Assembly: GCF_000178855.1 (NCBI RefSeq)
Contig: NZ_ADVG01000003.1
Coordinates: 2,529,341-2,593,340, forward strand
Direction of reading: 5' to 3'
DNA from: Ktedonobacter racemifer DSM 44963
Lineage (GTDB): Bacteria > Chloroflexota > Ktedonobacteria > Ktedonobacterales > Ktedonobacteraceae
DNA length: 64,000 nt
Position 1 is the stretch's first letter, and each line of letters opens with the position of its first letter. The notes under the pieces are model-generated. The model saw only the letters and a program-made list of their open reading frames with translations, was not told where the DNA came from and searched no databases. This document shows, piece by piece, positions 16,875 through 25,724 of the stretch. Position numbers and translations under genes: made by a program.

Positions 16875-16890
16875 CCGACAAAATTGTCGG
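16875..16890. promoter_or_regulatory. Candidate operator for the F420 oxidoreductase gene
   Basis: CCGACA-aaat-TGTCGG is an inverted repeat 38 bp before the start at 16928. The half-site TTGTCGG also occurs about 35 bp before the deazaflavin reductase gene at 20652. A MarR-type regulator (20156) is nearby and could bind both (inference). Confidence 0.45.
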
Positions 16891-16927
16891 TGAACATAGC
16901 CGTATCAAAGGAATCAGGAGAAGATAC

Positions 16928-17869
16928 ATGCCACAAGTACGACCGTTTCGCTTTGGCATCATTACAGATGGTGCCCCTACCCGCGAAGAATGGATCACAC
17001 GGGCACGAGAGGCCGAAGATCTGGGCTACTCTACCCTCTTGCAGCCAGATCACTTTACCAACGAGTTTTTCCCTCTGGCCTCCCTCATGGCAGCCGCGGA
17101 CGCGACGAAAACCTTGAGAATTGGCACACTGGTCTATAACAACGATCTTCGTCACCCGGTCCTTCTCGCGAAAGAGGTGGCGGCGCTGGATATGCTCTCC
17201 GGTGGACGTTTTGAACTGGGCATTGGAGCGGGCTGGAATCGACCGGAATACGACCAGGTTGGTGTGCCCTTTGAACGTGCCGGGCTACGCATTGAACGCC
17301 TGGAAGAAGCCTTAAAGATTATTAAACAAAGCTTCAGCGATGAAACCGTCAATTTCACCGGCAAACACTATACCGTGACCGATCTCAACGTTACGCCAAA
17401 ACCCATTCAGCGTCCTCACCCGCCGATCGTCATGGGTGGTGGTGGCAAAAAACTCCTGAGCCTGGCCGCGCGCGAAGCCAATGTTATTGGTCTGCACATC
17501 AAGGTGAATGATAATGGCACAGTCGATGCCACTGAAAATATTGAGGATACCCTGACCGAAAAAGTCGGGTGGATTCGCGAGGCCGCGGGCGAGCGTTTTT
17601 CGTCCATCGAGTTGAATATTCTTATCTCCGGCTTCGCCCTGGCACAAAATCAGCAGGAGGCCGCGGAACAATATATCCGCGAAAGAGAACTGACAGACGC
17701 CACGGTTGAGCAGGTGCTTGCCAATCCTTACGTCATGCTCGGAACCACCGAACAAATGGTCGAGCGTATCCAGCTCTGGCGCGAGCGCCTGGGCGTCTCA
17801 TATCTTGTTATCCGCGCCGAGTATATGCGCGCCTTCGCGCCGGTTGTGGCCCAACTGGCAGGGAAGTAA
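16928..17869 (+). CDS. LLM-class F420-dependent oxidoreductase
   Basis: A 313-residue TIM-barrel flavin/F420 enzyme of the luciferase-like monooxygenase superfamily, closest by eye to the MSMEG_2516-type subfamily. The N-terminus MPQVRPFRFGIITDGAPTRE, the PDHFTNEFFPLASLMAAA block, VLLAKEVAALDMLSGGRFELG and GIGAGWNRPEYDQVG are typical LLM cofactor-binding segments. The product probably reduces or oxidises a small molecule using F420H2; substrate unknown. A CCGACA/TGTCGG operator and an AGGAG site precede it. Confidence 0.9.
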   Translation: MPQVRPFRFGIITDGAPTREEWITRAREAEDLGYSTLLQPDHFTNEFFPLASLMAAADATKTLRIGTLVYNNDLRHPVLLAKEVAALDMLSGGRFELGIGAGWNRPEYDQVGVPFERAGLRIERLEEALKIIKQSFSDETVNFTGKHYTVTDLNVTPKPIQRPHPPIVMGGGGKKLLSLAAREANVIGLHIKVNDNGTVDATENIEDTLTEKVGWIREAAGERFSSIELNILISGFALAQNQQEAAEQYIRERELTDATVEQVLANPYVMLGTTEQMVERIQLWRERLGVSYLVIRAEYMRAFAPVVAQLAGK

Positions 17870-17993
17870 ACGGGCGGAAAGAGTGAAATTGGGCGCTCAC
17901 CTTGCCCAATACGTAGGAGGAAGGGCCAAAGAGATTGCCCGCGTACACAACATCGCTGTTGTTACGCGCGGCTTCTCTCACCCGGCAAAGGGC

Positions 17994-18248
17994 TTAACGT
18001 CCACTGGAGACCTGTAAAAGTTCTTCCGAGATATCCTGCCAGACAAGCTGATGGGCTTGCTGGATTGTGAGAACATTTTTTGACTGCGCGCTCTCGGTCA
18101 TCATCAACGCGACGCGCTGTTCAAAGTTCGTAAACACCGGTGTCTGGCGCTCGAAAGCTGGCATTACACCCAGCATGATTTCCACCGGATCGTAGAATTC
18201 GCGCGGCTTGAACATTAAGCCAACCAGAGGAGCATACAATTCTAGCAA
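17994..18248 (-). pseudogene. Hypothetical C-terminal fragment
   Basis: An 84-codon frame reading PREFYDPVEIMLGVMPAFER to ISEELLQVSSGR. The frame continues upstream of its ATG (PNYFTQAHQSLLELYAPL), so this is the end of a longer, now disrupted gene. No family recognised. Confidence 0.35.
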
Positions 18249-18542
18249 GCTCTGGTGCGCCTGCGTAAAATAATTGGGCCAGGACCTTGAGGCGAGGTGC
18301 CCCCAGGTGTTTGCGTTGCCAGAGGCTGAGGGGGGAGATGAAGTGGGTGAAGGGCTTTACAATTCTCGGCGTAGTTATCTGGAACAAATCGAGGTGTACC
18401 GGGCGTTTCGCGAAAACTAGCAAATTGTTCGAGAGAGGATGGGCTCATCCTTGGGCTGGAAATGCCTGCTCTCGTGCATAGATTTTGGCGTGGTCTGTCT
18501 GAACTAGAGTTTATTCTCCATACATAGTAGGGTTTCCCACGA

Positions 18543-19526
18543 GATAGGATGCGTTAGAACTGAGAACAGGACTCTAAGCGAAGTTCCGCTAGCGTGTGAT
18601 AGACTGATCAGCACAGAAACATTTTGGGGAGGCGTGCCCGATGAACTGCCCGTATTGCCTGTCTGTAACGACGAGAGAACAAAACAGGAAAACCACACTT
18701 GGCTGCCGGATATTCCGTTGCCGAGGGTGCCACCATATCTTCAATGAGCGCACGAACACGCCTTTCAACTTTCTGGAATATCCAACCGATCTCGTTCTGC
18801 TTGTCGTGCTCTGGCGGCTGCGCTATACACTGAGTCTGCGGGATCTCGCTGAGATGTTCCTTGAGCGCGGTTGGGTCTTCACTCATGAGGCGATCCGAGA
18901 CTGGGAATCTCGTTTTGCTCCCTTGCTTGCAGAACACGTGCGTACCAGGCGGCGGGGACACATAGGGACATCATGGTACGTAGATGAAACGTACATCAAA
19001 GTGCGAGGAAAGTGGTGTTATCTCTATCGCGCTCTCGATCGTGATGGGAATCTGGTCGATTCACGCCTGAGTGAGAAACGTGATATGGAGGCAACAAAGC
19101 AGTTCTTCAGCCAAGCTATCGCAACGGTTGGTCACGCCCCGAAGCGGGTAACGACCGATGGACATGACTCCTATCCACGTGCGATTCGTGAGATTCTCGG
19201 CAACGAGATCATGCATCGCTGGAATGCCTATCTGAATAACCACCTGGAACAAGATCATCGTGGGATCAAACAGCGCTATTACCCGATGCGTGGATTTGGA
19301 AACTTCGCCTCGGCCTCTCGCTTCTGCAGGGCATTTGACGAGGTACGCCAGTTCTTTCGGTTTCGGACTACGAGAAAGCAACATGTTTCCCTCGCTGACC
19401 AACGTCATCTCTTCTGCCAACGATTGGATGCCTTGAAAACCATGTTGCTGGTCGCCTAAACAGATTCAGGTTGAAGATGAAGCACGCCTTGTGATCTTCT
19501 GTGTTTTCAGTTCTGACACATCCCAT
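18543..19526. mobile_element. IS6-like element with zinc-ribbon transposase
   Basis: Imperfect inverted ends GATAGGATGCGTTAGAACTG (from 18543) and, reverse-complemented, GATGGGATGTGTCAGAACTG (to 19526) flank a single transposase gene. Borders are uncertain by a few bases and no target duplication was confirmed. Confidence 0.75.
18641..19459 (+). CDS. IS6-family transposase with N-terminal zinc ribbon
   Basis: 272 residues. An N-terminal zinc ribbon (MNCPYCLSVTT, CRIFRCRGC) precedes the IS6/IS240 core: LEYPTDLVLLVVLWRLRYTL, SLRDLAEMFLERG, then D in WYVDETYIKVRGKWCYLYRA, D in VTTDGHDSYPRAI and E in NNHLEQDHRGIKQR. The DDE set is complete. The extra zinc ribbon is not present in the copy at 38130. 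Confidence 0.9.
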   Translation: MNCPYCLSVTTREQNRKTTLGCRIFRCRGCHHIFNERTNTPFNFLEYPTDLVLLVVLWRLRYTLSLRDLAEMFLERGWVFTHEAIRDWESRFAPLLAEHVRTRRRGHIGTSWYVDETYIKVRGKWCYLYRALDRDGNLVDSRLSEKRDMEATKQFFSQAIATVGHAPKRVTTDGHDSYPRAIREILGNEIMHRWNAYLNNHLEQDHRGIKQRYYPMRGFGNFASASRFCRAFDEVRQFFRFRTTRKQHVSLADQRHLFCQRLDALKTMLLVA

Positions 19527-19572
19527 CATTCACCTAAATTGGGCCAGAGCCACGGAGCCGCTCATGCCCATT

Positions 19573-19681
19573 CTTGATATTGGTGGCGAAATCAAAAATT
19601 GAGCTTGCGATGAGAGGCAACATCTCTGCAGTTCGAGCCAGAGAAATCACTTCGCCACCAATATCAAAGTGGACAAGAGCC
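19573..19681. repeat. Miniature inverted-repeat element, ISL3-like tips
   Basis: TTGATATTGGTGGCGAA (19573-19589) and its reverse complement (19651-19667) enclose 61 noncoding bp. Outside them are ISL3-like tips: GCTCATGCCC on the left, and GGCTCTTGTCCAC (reverse complement) on the right. It is a likely nonautonomous element mobilised by ISL3 transposases such as those in this window (inference). Confidence 0.6.
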
Positions 19682-19953
19682 GAATAGTATTGGGATTTAC
19701 AGCCTCTAAGGCAGTAAAGCGATCAGAGCGCCAGCCACAAAAAGTAACACCCGAGATCGTGGGACGAATGGGATCTAAGCCTGAGCCAATCAAGGCGGAA
19801 AGCGTCTCGCAATATCCTACGGATGCCATCCTGGTCGAGCAGGCTGCTACAGGCAATGAATGGGCCTTCGAGCTGCTGGTAGAGCAATTTGTCTACCACC
19901 ACCTGGCCTGCACCGAAGTTATTCAGGATGTGGTGCAGCTCTTGCCTCATTAG
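19682..19953 (+). pseudogene. ECF sigma factor N-terminal remnant
   Basis: The frame reads YPTDAILVEQAATGNEWAFE-LLVEQF, the typical start of region 2 in ECF sigma factors, then jumps to a sequence like CTEVIQDVVQ and stops. Most of region 2 and all of region 4 are missing. The 5' part (19682-19701) matches, in inverse orientation, the sequence at 21357-21378. Confidence 0.55.
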
Positions 19954-20155
19954 AGGTATATGGATTTCGGATTGAACAGCGAGTTGCCCGTCCGAGCACT
20001 ACTCAGCTTCTGCTCGATGGCTTGGATTGATAACTCAAAGCTCTCTCTATCTGGATGCCTACTCTTTCAATATCCTTGTTCTTGACTGCACTTGACAGAT
20101 CTCTTCCTGGCCTGATATGATTAGCCAGCAAAGTAAAAGGAACGGAGAAGTGAAC

Positions 20156-20578
20156 ATGCATGCCTTTGAAGAGAGTCTGAACTATCAACTCATCCAGTTG
20201 ATGAAAGAGCATCGCCAGCGAGCGGAAGAAGCACTCAGCCAACTCGGTTTGCATGTTTCGCAGGAGCTGGTCCTCTTCGTGCTCTGGCGAGAAGAGGGCC
20301 TCTCTCAATCTGAGCTGGCAGCCCGTCTCCGGGTGGAACTGCCGACGCTGACCAAGGCGGTCCAGCGCATGGAACGTGCAGGTTTGCTGATCCGCCAGGC
20401 CGATGAGAAGGATACGCGTGTCTCGCGTGTCTATCTGACGGAGAAGGGGCGCGCACTGTATGCGCCTGCTCTCAAAATCTGGCAAGATCTGGAAGCGCGT
20501 ATGCTGCATGGGATGACTGAGATCGAACAGGCTTTCCTGCGCCGTCTGTTGCAACAGACGGTCTCCAATCTTTCCTGA
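20156..20578 (+). CDS. MarR-family transcriptional regulator
   Basis: 140 residues from the ATG at 20156, which has a GGAGAAG site. Winged helix-turn-helix typical of MarR: GLSQSELAARLRVELPTLTK (recognition helix), then the wing ADEKDTRVSRVYLTEKG with the conserved DxR. Flanking helices form the dimer interface. It lies 73 bp upstream of a deazaflavin-dependent reductase gene on the same strand and may repress it; MarR proteins usually respond to phenolic or oxidising ligands. Confidence 0.92.
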   Translation: MHAFEESLNYQLIQLMKEHRQRAEEALSQLGLHVSQELVLFVLWREEGLSQSELAARLRVELPTLTKAVQRMERAGLLIRQADEKDTRVSRVYLTEKGRALYAPALKIWQDLEARMLHGMTEIEQAFLRRLLQQTVSNLS

Positions 20579-20651
20579 AGGGGATGCTTTGCCATTTTTT
20601 TACTCCAAAAGTTTGTCGGCTAATTAAAAGAAAGGTTTACAGGAGATTAAC

Positions 20652-21077
20652 ATGAGCCAGTACAACAATTTTAACCAGAACACTATCGATGAGTTTCGGT
20701 CCAACAACGGCAAGGTTGGCGGATATTTTGCCAACGCGACCCTCTTGCTACTGACCACAGTTGGCGCGAAAAGCGGCCAGTCTCGCACCACGCCGGTGGC
20801 CTATGTCACCGATGGGGACCGCCTTGTCATCATCGCCTCCAAAGGCGGCGCGCCCAGCAATCCCGACTGGTACTACAACCTGCTGGCCAACCCGGTCGCG
20901 ACCGTCGAGGTTGGCACCGAGCGCTTCCAGGTCCGTACTTCCTCTACCGCTGAGCCCGAACGCAGCCAGCTTTACGCCAAAATGGTCGAGATGATGCCTG
21001 GTTTTGCCGAATACGAGCGCAAAACCAGCCGCAAAATTCCCGTCCTGACGCTTGAGCGCATCGCTTCGGCGCAGTAA
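20652..21077 (+). CDS. Deazaflavin (F420)-dependent nitroreductase-like protein
   Basis: 141 residues of the Ddn/FDOR-B-like split beta-barrel family: LLLLTTVGAKSGQSRTTPV (cofactor phosphate-binding loop), RLVIIASKGGAPSNPDWYYN and LLANPVATVEVG are the signature blocks. These enzymes use F420H2 to reduce quinones or nitro compounds. A GGAGAT site precedes the start. With the LLM oxidoreductase at 16928 it points to an F420-using host. Confidence 0.9.
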   Translation: MSQYNNFNQNTIDEFRSNNGKVGGYFANATLLLLTTVGAKSGQSRTTPVAYVTDGDRLVIIASKGGAPSNPDWYYNLLANPVATVEVGTERFQVRTSSTAEPERSQLYAKMVEMMPGFAEYERKTSRKIPVLTLERIASAQ

Positions 21078-21104
21078 TGAAAGGGTAAGCATAAAAGGTT
21101 GGCG

Positions 21105-21378
21105 TCACACCTTCTGCTCGAAGGCCAGCTTTGCTCCCAACGCGAGCAGTACCCCGCCTGTGACACCTTGCAGCCATACCTGAATGCGTCTGCCAAAGCG
21201 ACTCTGCCCGGCTCGACTGAGCAGGTACCCATAGAGGTGCAGCCAGGTGAACAGGATCGCTTCATAGGCGCACAACATCAGCAGGAGGCGCCAGAGGGAG
21301 TCGCCGGGCAGAATAAACTGGGGCAGAATGGTGGCAAAAATGGCCCCAGCTTTCGGTGTAAATCCCAATACTATTCGG
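21105..21378 (-). pseudogene. LysE/RhtB-type exporter, C-terminal half
   Basis: The minus frame reads TPKAGAIFATILPQFILPG, then two hydrophobic helices (LLLMLCAYEAILFTWLHLYG; VTGGVLLALGAKL). This is the C-terminal half of a LysE/RhtB amino-acid exporter. The N-terminal half is lost at about 21357-21379, where the TGTAAATCCCAATACTATTC sequence and an ISL3-like miniature element begin. Confidence 0.75.
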
Positions 21379-21595
21379 CTCATGCCCATTCTTGATACTG
21401 GTGGCGAAGTCCTCCCAGCCACATGAACGTGGCTTGGTAAGAGCATTCTCTGAATCGGAACATGTGAAAGACGTTTACATCTTCCACTGACATGCACGAT
21501 ATTTTAACATCTGCATGATATGCATAATGTCGCTCCTCCACTTGGAGGGCTTCGCCAGATGCTTCATGCTTGGCTGAATCATCATGCGTATCGGA

Positions 21596-21729
21596 CTTCG
21601 CCACCAGTATCATTCTTGGGGCTTACTGATTGCTTGCTGTGCTTAAAGAGCACACAGCCGAGAGAAACTTCCTGCTCGATATGTCAAGCAAGTAACCTAT
21701 AAGCCCCAAGAATGATACTGGTGGCGAAG
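21596..21729. repeat. Miniature element with 30-bp perfect inverted repeats
   Basis: The arm starting CTTCGCCACCAGTATCATTC (21596-21625) is perfectly repeated in inverse at 21700-21729. The 134-bp element has no coding capacity and directly abuts the left end of ISL3 copy 3. A further inverse copy of the CTGGTGGCGAAGTCC motif lies at about 21391-21410. Confidence 0.85.
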
Positions 21730-21814
21730 GCCTCTTGTCCACTTCGGGAGCTTAGTGTATGCTTGCTCTGAGTGAACACGAGAGGCTGCGAAGAACCTCG
21801 GAAGGGAAAACCAG

Positions 21815-22177
21815 GTGGACGAGATTGATCTGTTACCTGAAGCTTTGCGGGGTCAATCGCTTTCCAAGCGTGAGATTGTTGTACCCTATCAACAAGCCTT
21901 AGATGCCCTTGAGATCCTGGCCGTAGCAAAATTGGCAGTAGTAGGGTGGGAAGGGTGGATGAAGTATGTTGATGGGCGCCATGGCCATGCACCTGGTGGG
22001 GTGATGGGGACTGAGTCCATCGAGCGAGAAGCAGGAGAAACATGGGAAGACTACGTCCAGCGTTCAGCACGGTTCTGTGCTGAAACGATAACCAAAGAAC
22101 AACAGGCATGGAATGCCAATCCAGATTCTGTTCGTCTTCTGCTTTATTTTTGTCTGACTGCCATTGCAGAGACATGA
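21815..22177 (+). CDS. Hypothetical protein, IS passenger
   Basis: 120 residues from a GTG start with a GAAGGG site. Mostly helical, with Trp-rich centre (VVGWEGWMKYVDG, ETWEDYVQRSARF) and a hydrophobic C-terminus (RLLLYFCLTAIAET). Not recognised. It lies inside the ISL3 inverted repeats, convergent with the transposase, 4 bp from its stop, and therefore travels with the IS. Confidence 0.6.
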   Translation: MDEIDLLPEALRGQSLSKREIVVPYQQALDALEILAVAKLAVVGWEGWMKYVDGRHGHAPGGVMGTESIEREAGETWEDYVQRSARFCAETITKEQQAWNANPDSVRLLLYFCLTAIAET

Positions 22178-22181
22178 TCTC

Positions 22182-23792
22182 TTAGATAGCATGGAGCACC
22201 CGCTTGCGAAGCAGCGGAAAACCTGCCCGACCATATCCTTGTCTTTTCATCAATTTGAGCTTGGTCACATGGCCCTCAACCATGCCGTTATTGATCCACC
22301 AGGTTAAGCCAGCTCTCACAGCATCTTTGTCTTTCTCGACCCCGGCAGCAAAGGATTGGAGTTCAGGAAGCCCACTGCTTAGCACCTGAGCAAGCCAGGC
22401 ATCAAGGCGCTCTGCCGCACGCTCTCGCAGCATCTGGGCAAACTGCTGAACCAGCTCGTAGGCCAGATCCACCTCGGGATGGAACTGACGAAGCATGAGC
22501 ATGGTCTCTTGCTCTTCAACACTCAGTTTTTCAGGCCGCCGCAGGAAGAGGAAAGCTGCTTGCCGTGAGGACAGAGGAGCTGAAGCGAGCATCTCGCCTC
22601 GTGCAGCGTTCTTCTTCCCTCCAGGAAGCAGGCGAAGAATGTGATCACGCACGCTTGCATATGACCCTTTGTAGCCGAGGTCCACCAGTTCTCGAAAAAG
22701 ACATGCCATATTGTGGCAGCCCGACTCCCAACGCTGGAAAAGATAGGGCAGATAGGGATCGAGTCGGCTTATGTAGGGACCACGCGTGGTTTCAGGATAG
22801 GTGCCAGCGAGCAGCCAGTTGCTGACCGTGCTCTGACTCATCCCCACGCGCTCGGCAATAGCGTCCTGACTCATACCAAGCTTGCGCAACGCAACCACCT
22901 GCTCATAACAGGCCAGACGTTCTTCGCGGTACGCTTGTTGAAGGCGCTCCATCTTCGGAGAACGTCTCACAGATCGGGTGGCATGCCAGATGGGAATGTG
23001 TTCATCCAGCGTTTCTTGGGTTTGCTTCTTGCGCTTGATCGCCAGATGACGTGCCAGCAACCCTTCCAACGCCTCTCCCAAATTTTTTAATAGATGAAAT
23101 CTGTCCGCACACTGAATGGCCTGAGGCGCGCCTTCTCGGGCAGCAGAGGCGTATTCACCTCCACAGTCCCGACTGATCGCCATCAGATCGGGGTGTTGGC
23201 GCATCCAGGCTGCTGAGGTGTTTGCTTTCCGATCAGGTAAAAGGTCTACCACACGGTGGCTCTCCAGGTTGACAAGAATTGTTCCGAAGCGGTAGCCACG
23301 TAGAAACGAAAAATCGTCTATCCCCAGAAAGAGGATCGATCCGGAAAGATTCTCAGGCAGATCCATGATGCGGCGCAGGATCGTCTGGCGCGTGGTCTGG
23401 ATGCCTAAGCAGGCAGCGAGTCTAGCGCCTCCTTTGCCGCAGGTCGCCAACCCGATGGAGGTGATCTGCTGACCGTACCGGATTGTCATCCTGGCCCATG
23501 GCTCCACAAAGGTCGGGATGCGCTCGGCGAAGACTTTCTGCTGACAAAGAGGATTGCGACAGGAAAATTTGCGCACGGTCAGAAAAAGCTGGACACGACG
23601 GCCTGCACAGGGCACATCACGCAGATCCCGGCGATAGTGACAGTGGATCGAAGAAGATGGCTCAGAACAGAGCGGGCAACACGATGTGGGAACGGTCGCA
23701 ATGACCTCGACAACAATACCGTTGTCAGTGATCTGGATCTGTGAAACCTGCATTCCTTCGGGCAAGGAAAACAAGGATGCCCCTTCCATCAT
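22182..23792 (-). CDS. ISL3-family transposase
   Basis: 536 residues, intact. Zinc ribbon (CCPLCSEPSSSIHCHYRR, CRNPLCQQK), DDE core with LGIDDFSFLRGYRFGT and SRDCGGEYASAAREGAP (Cys replaces the Arg found in the other two copies), HTH (RVGMSQSTVSNWL) and C-terminal EGHVTKLKLMKRQGYGRAGF. Very similar to the copy at 14091. Confidence 0.95.
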   Translation of the reverse strand: MMEGASLFSLPEGMQVSQIQITDNGIVVEVIATVPTSCCPLCSEPSSSIHCHYRRDLRDVPCAGRRVQLFLTVRKFSCRNPLCQQKVFAERIPTFVEPWARMTIRYGQQITSIGLATCGKGGARLAACLGIQTTRQTILRRIMDLPENLSGSILFLGIDDFSFLRGYRFGTILVNLESHRVVDLLPDRKANTSAAWMRQHPDLMAISRDCGGEYASAAREGAPQAIQCADRFHLLKNLGEALEGLLARHLAIKRKKQTQETLDEHIPIWHATRSVRRSPKMERLQQAYREERLACYEQVVALRKLGMSQDAIAERVGMSQSTVSNWLLAGTYPETTRGPYISRLDPYLPYLFQRWESGCHNMACLFRELVDLGYKGSYASVRDHILRLLPGGKKNAARGEMLASAPLSSRQAAFLFLRRPEKLSVEEQETMLMLRQFHPEVDLAYELVQQFAQMLRERAAERLDAWLAQVLSSGLPELQSFAAGVEKDKDAVRAGLTWWINNGMVEGHVTKLKLMKRQGYGRAGFPLLRKRVLHAI

Positions 23793-23921
23793 GACCTCTT
23801 TCTTGATAATGAAAGACGTTTCTAGAAGGGACTATATCACTGTTTCTCAATGGTATTCCAGACAAGCGGGCACTAAGCCCCCGAAGTGGACAAGAGGCGG
23901 ACGCGCTGTGAACTGGAGGAA

Positions 23922-24440
23922 TCAGTTCGAGGGAGGGGGCATTGGGGAAGGACTGAATTGTTCCATCGCCTGGCGAATGGAGCGAGCCAGTGAGGCCATT
24001 TCCTCATCTGGAATGGCGAGCCCCCCTTTTGAGGAGTCAAGAGCAGCGGTTTGCTGAAGTTCATAGGGAACACCTGGAGGCAAGGGAGCAAGGTGCCAAT
24101 GCACATGGCGATTGCCTTGTTGACTGCCAAGTGTTTGAATGTAGAGCCGTTCCGTCGGCACCACCCGTCTGATCGCTTCAGAGACCTGATAAATGAGCTG
24201 CTGAAGCTGGAGGTACTCCTCCAGAGTGAAGTCCCCGGTGGCTTGTTCGCGGTGTTCTCGTGGAGCGACCAGCGTGTAGCCATAGAGCGAGGGGTATTTG
24301 TTCAAAAACACAATGGCGCTCTGATCCTTATTGATCACATGATGAGGATTGGTGCCCGCCACCAGTTCACAGAGAAAACAGGGGCCTGCTTTCACTCGCT
24401 TTTCGTAGGCGCCGATATCGAAGGGATGCTTCTCAACCAT
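23922..24440 (-). CDS. HIT-family hydrolase
   Basis: 172 residues from the ATG at 24440, supported by an AGGAG site. HIT fold: CFLCELV zinc-binding-like start, IVFLNKYPSLYGYTLVAPREH, and the catalytic HVHWHLAPLPPG (His-x-His-x-His) with the middle His as nucleophile. HIT enzymes hydrolyse or transfer nucleoside monophosphates. A paralogue occurs at 26522 inside an IS4-type element. Confidence 0.9.
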   Translation of the reverse strand: MVEKHPFDIGAYEKRVKAGPCFLCELVAGTNPHHVINKDQSAIVFLNKYPSLYGYTLVAPREHREQATGDFTLEEYLQLQQLIYQVSEAIRRVVPTERLYIQTLGSQQGNRHVHWHLAPLPPGVPYELQQTAALDSSKGGLAIPDEEMASLARSIRQAMEQFSPSPMPPPSN

Positions 24441-24681
24441 GTAGTCTCCTGAATAGGGCATGAATGGCCTTGTCACGTGACTCCATTGTACGCACCTCAA
24501 CCATTTTTTGCAAGAAAGGCCCAGCGAAGACCAGGGCTTTCCAATTCTAGAAGATGGAAAAGCTCTGCTGTATGGAGAAGGAGCGTGTGTTTGACGAAAC
24601 TGTGCTATAATAAATCGCCCGTTCGTTTTAGCTCGACAAGGTTGCGTAGAAAAAGAGAGCGCGAACGCGAGGCACCACACT

Positions 24682-25062
24682 ATGATTATTCGTTGCAGTC
24701 ATCTCCATGAAATTGGTGTGCTGAAGCACCCATGCTGTTTCCATTGTCATGGTCCGGCAGGCTGTGTAATGACGACCCTCCCCGGCGGGCATCAAGCCAT
24801 TTACTGTTGTGCTCGGACTACTCCTTTGACACCGGAAGAGGTAGAAACGATTCTCGCAAATATCCCCCGATGGGAAGCGTTGCTGGTCAATCCAAAGTAT
24901 CATAGGAGGCTCCGTCAGGAGTATGAAAAGGCTCAAACCAGGCTGCGCTTACTTGAAGATTTGATGCTTGACGCGCAAGTTGAGCTTGAACAGGCTGATA
25001 CTTCCGCGCTTCAAATTCATCTCTCTGTTGACCAGTCCTTGTCCAAGGAGAGTACGGAATAA
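24682..25062 (+). CDS. Hypothetical Cys/His-rich N-terminus protein
   Basis: 126 residues. Residues 1-50 are rich in Cys and His (CSHLHEIGVLKHPCCFHCHG then CVM and YCC), which could bind metal. The rest is a coiled-coil-like helix (RRLRQEYEKAQTRLRLLEDL). A TATAAT -10 box occurs at 24606-24611 and a GAGG site precedes the ATG. Not recognised. Confidence 0.6.
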   Translation: MIIRCSHLHEIGVLKHPCCFHCHGPAGCVMTTLPGGHQAIYCCARTTPLTPEEVETILANIPRWEALLVNPKYHRRLRQEYEKAQTRLRLLEDLMLDAQVELEQADTSALQIHLSVDQSLSKESTE

Positions 25063-25115
25063 GGTTTCAGAGGAGGTATCCTCTGGAGCTGAAAAACAGC
25101 CAGGGCCTTGCCATT

Positions 25116-25360
25116 CTAATAAACTGAGCAACAACCGGTGAGTAGGAGGGCAAGAGCTTGGTCGAGATGAGCGTCAAAGTAGCGCATCTGTCGAGCGACA
25201 TTGCGAACGCCCGCTCGATCCATCAGCATCAAGACGGTGCTATTCAGTTGAGCCAGAAGACTGGGAAGAGAGCCTGTGCGTGTTTGGCAGGCATCTTCCC
25301 CCAAGCTCACATCTCGGCGATGGTGAAGACGGTTTTCAATGGTATAATCACAAACGACAA
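25116..25360 (-). pseudogene. ISAs1 transposase C-terminal remnant
   Basis: The frame TIENRLHHRRDVSLGEDACQ, then a C-terminal helix, matches the last fifth of ISAs1 (H-repeat) transposases (HWxIENxLHxxxDVxxxED). Everything upstream of IEN is gone. Confidence 0.75.
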
Positions 25361-25478
25361 ATTTTGCCTGAGCCGAACGAGGCATCTGCCCAAGAAGCCA
25401 GCGCGAAGAGGCTTCTCATACGAGAGACAATATCCTTCAGAGGCAACTTCTTTCTCGGTTGTCTGAAGGCAGAAAGCA

Positions 25479-25724
25479 ATGAAAAAACGACAGTGGAGTA
25501 TTCAACGTTCAACCATTGAGACTCCTGATGCTCAGTGGCGATGGGATCGAGCATACCAATGCCTTCTCCAATGGAGTGTTCAGCCAATCCCTTCCCCTTC
25601 CCAGGAGCCAGAAAAACAGGAGCAGTCCAATGAATATTGCTGTCTACGTTCGCGTTTCGACGCCACGACAAACACAGACCCAGACGATCGAACAACAACT
25701 CGACCGTTTGCAGGAATATCATAA
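25479..25724 (+). CDS. Small ORF preceding serine recombinase
   Basis: An 81-codon frame (MKKRQWSIQRSTIETPDAQW) overlaps the recombinase start in another frame. Its codon content is plausible only up to about 25630. It may be a small recombinase-associated protein or a leader; weak support. Confidence 0.3.
   Translation: MKKRQWSIQRSTIETPDAQWRWDRAYQCLLQWSVQPIPSPSQEPEKQEQSNEYCCLRSRFDATTNTDPDDRTTTRPFAGIS

Larger units (their letters stand above)
21730..23898. mobile_element. ISL3-family element with passenger gene (copy 3)
   Basis: Inverted ends GCCTCTTGTCCACTTCGGG (from 21730) and its counterpart (to 23898) agree over about 28 bp with one mismatch. The 2169-bp element contains a 120-codon gene between the left end and the transposase, as in copy 1. 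No matching 8-bp flanks were seen. Confidence 0.85.

Noticed and set aside
23881..23906. 8-bp target duplication for ISL3 copy 3
   Set aside because: Flanking 8-mers differ (TGGCGAAG and GGACGCGC), so no duplication could be claimed.
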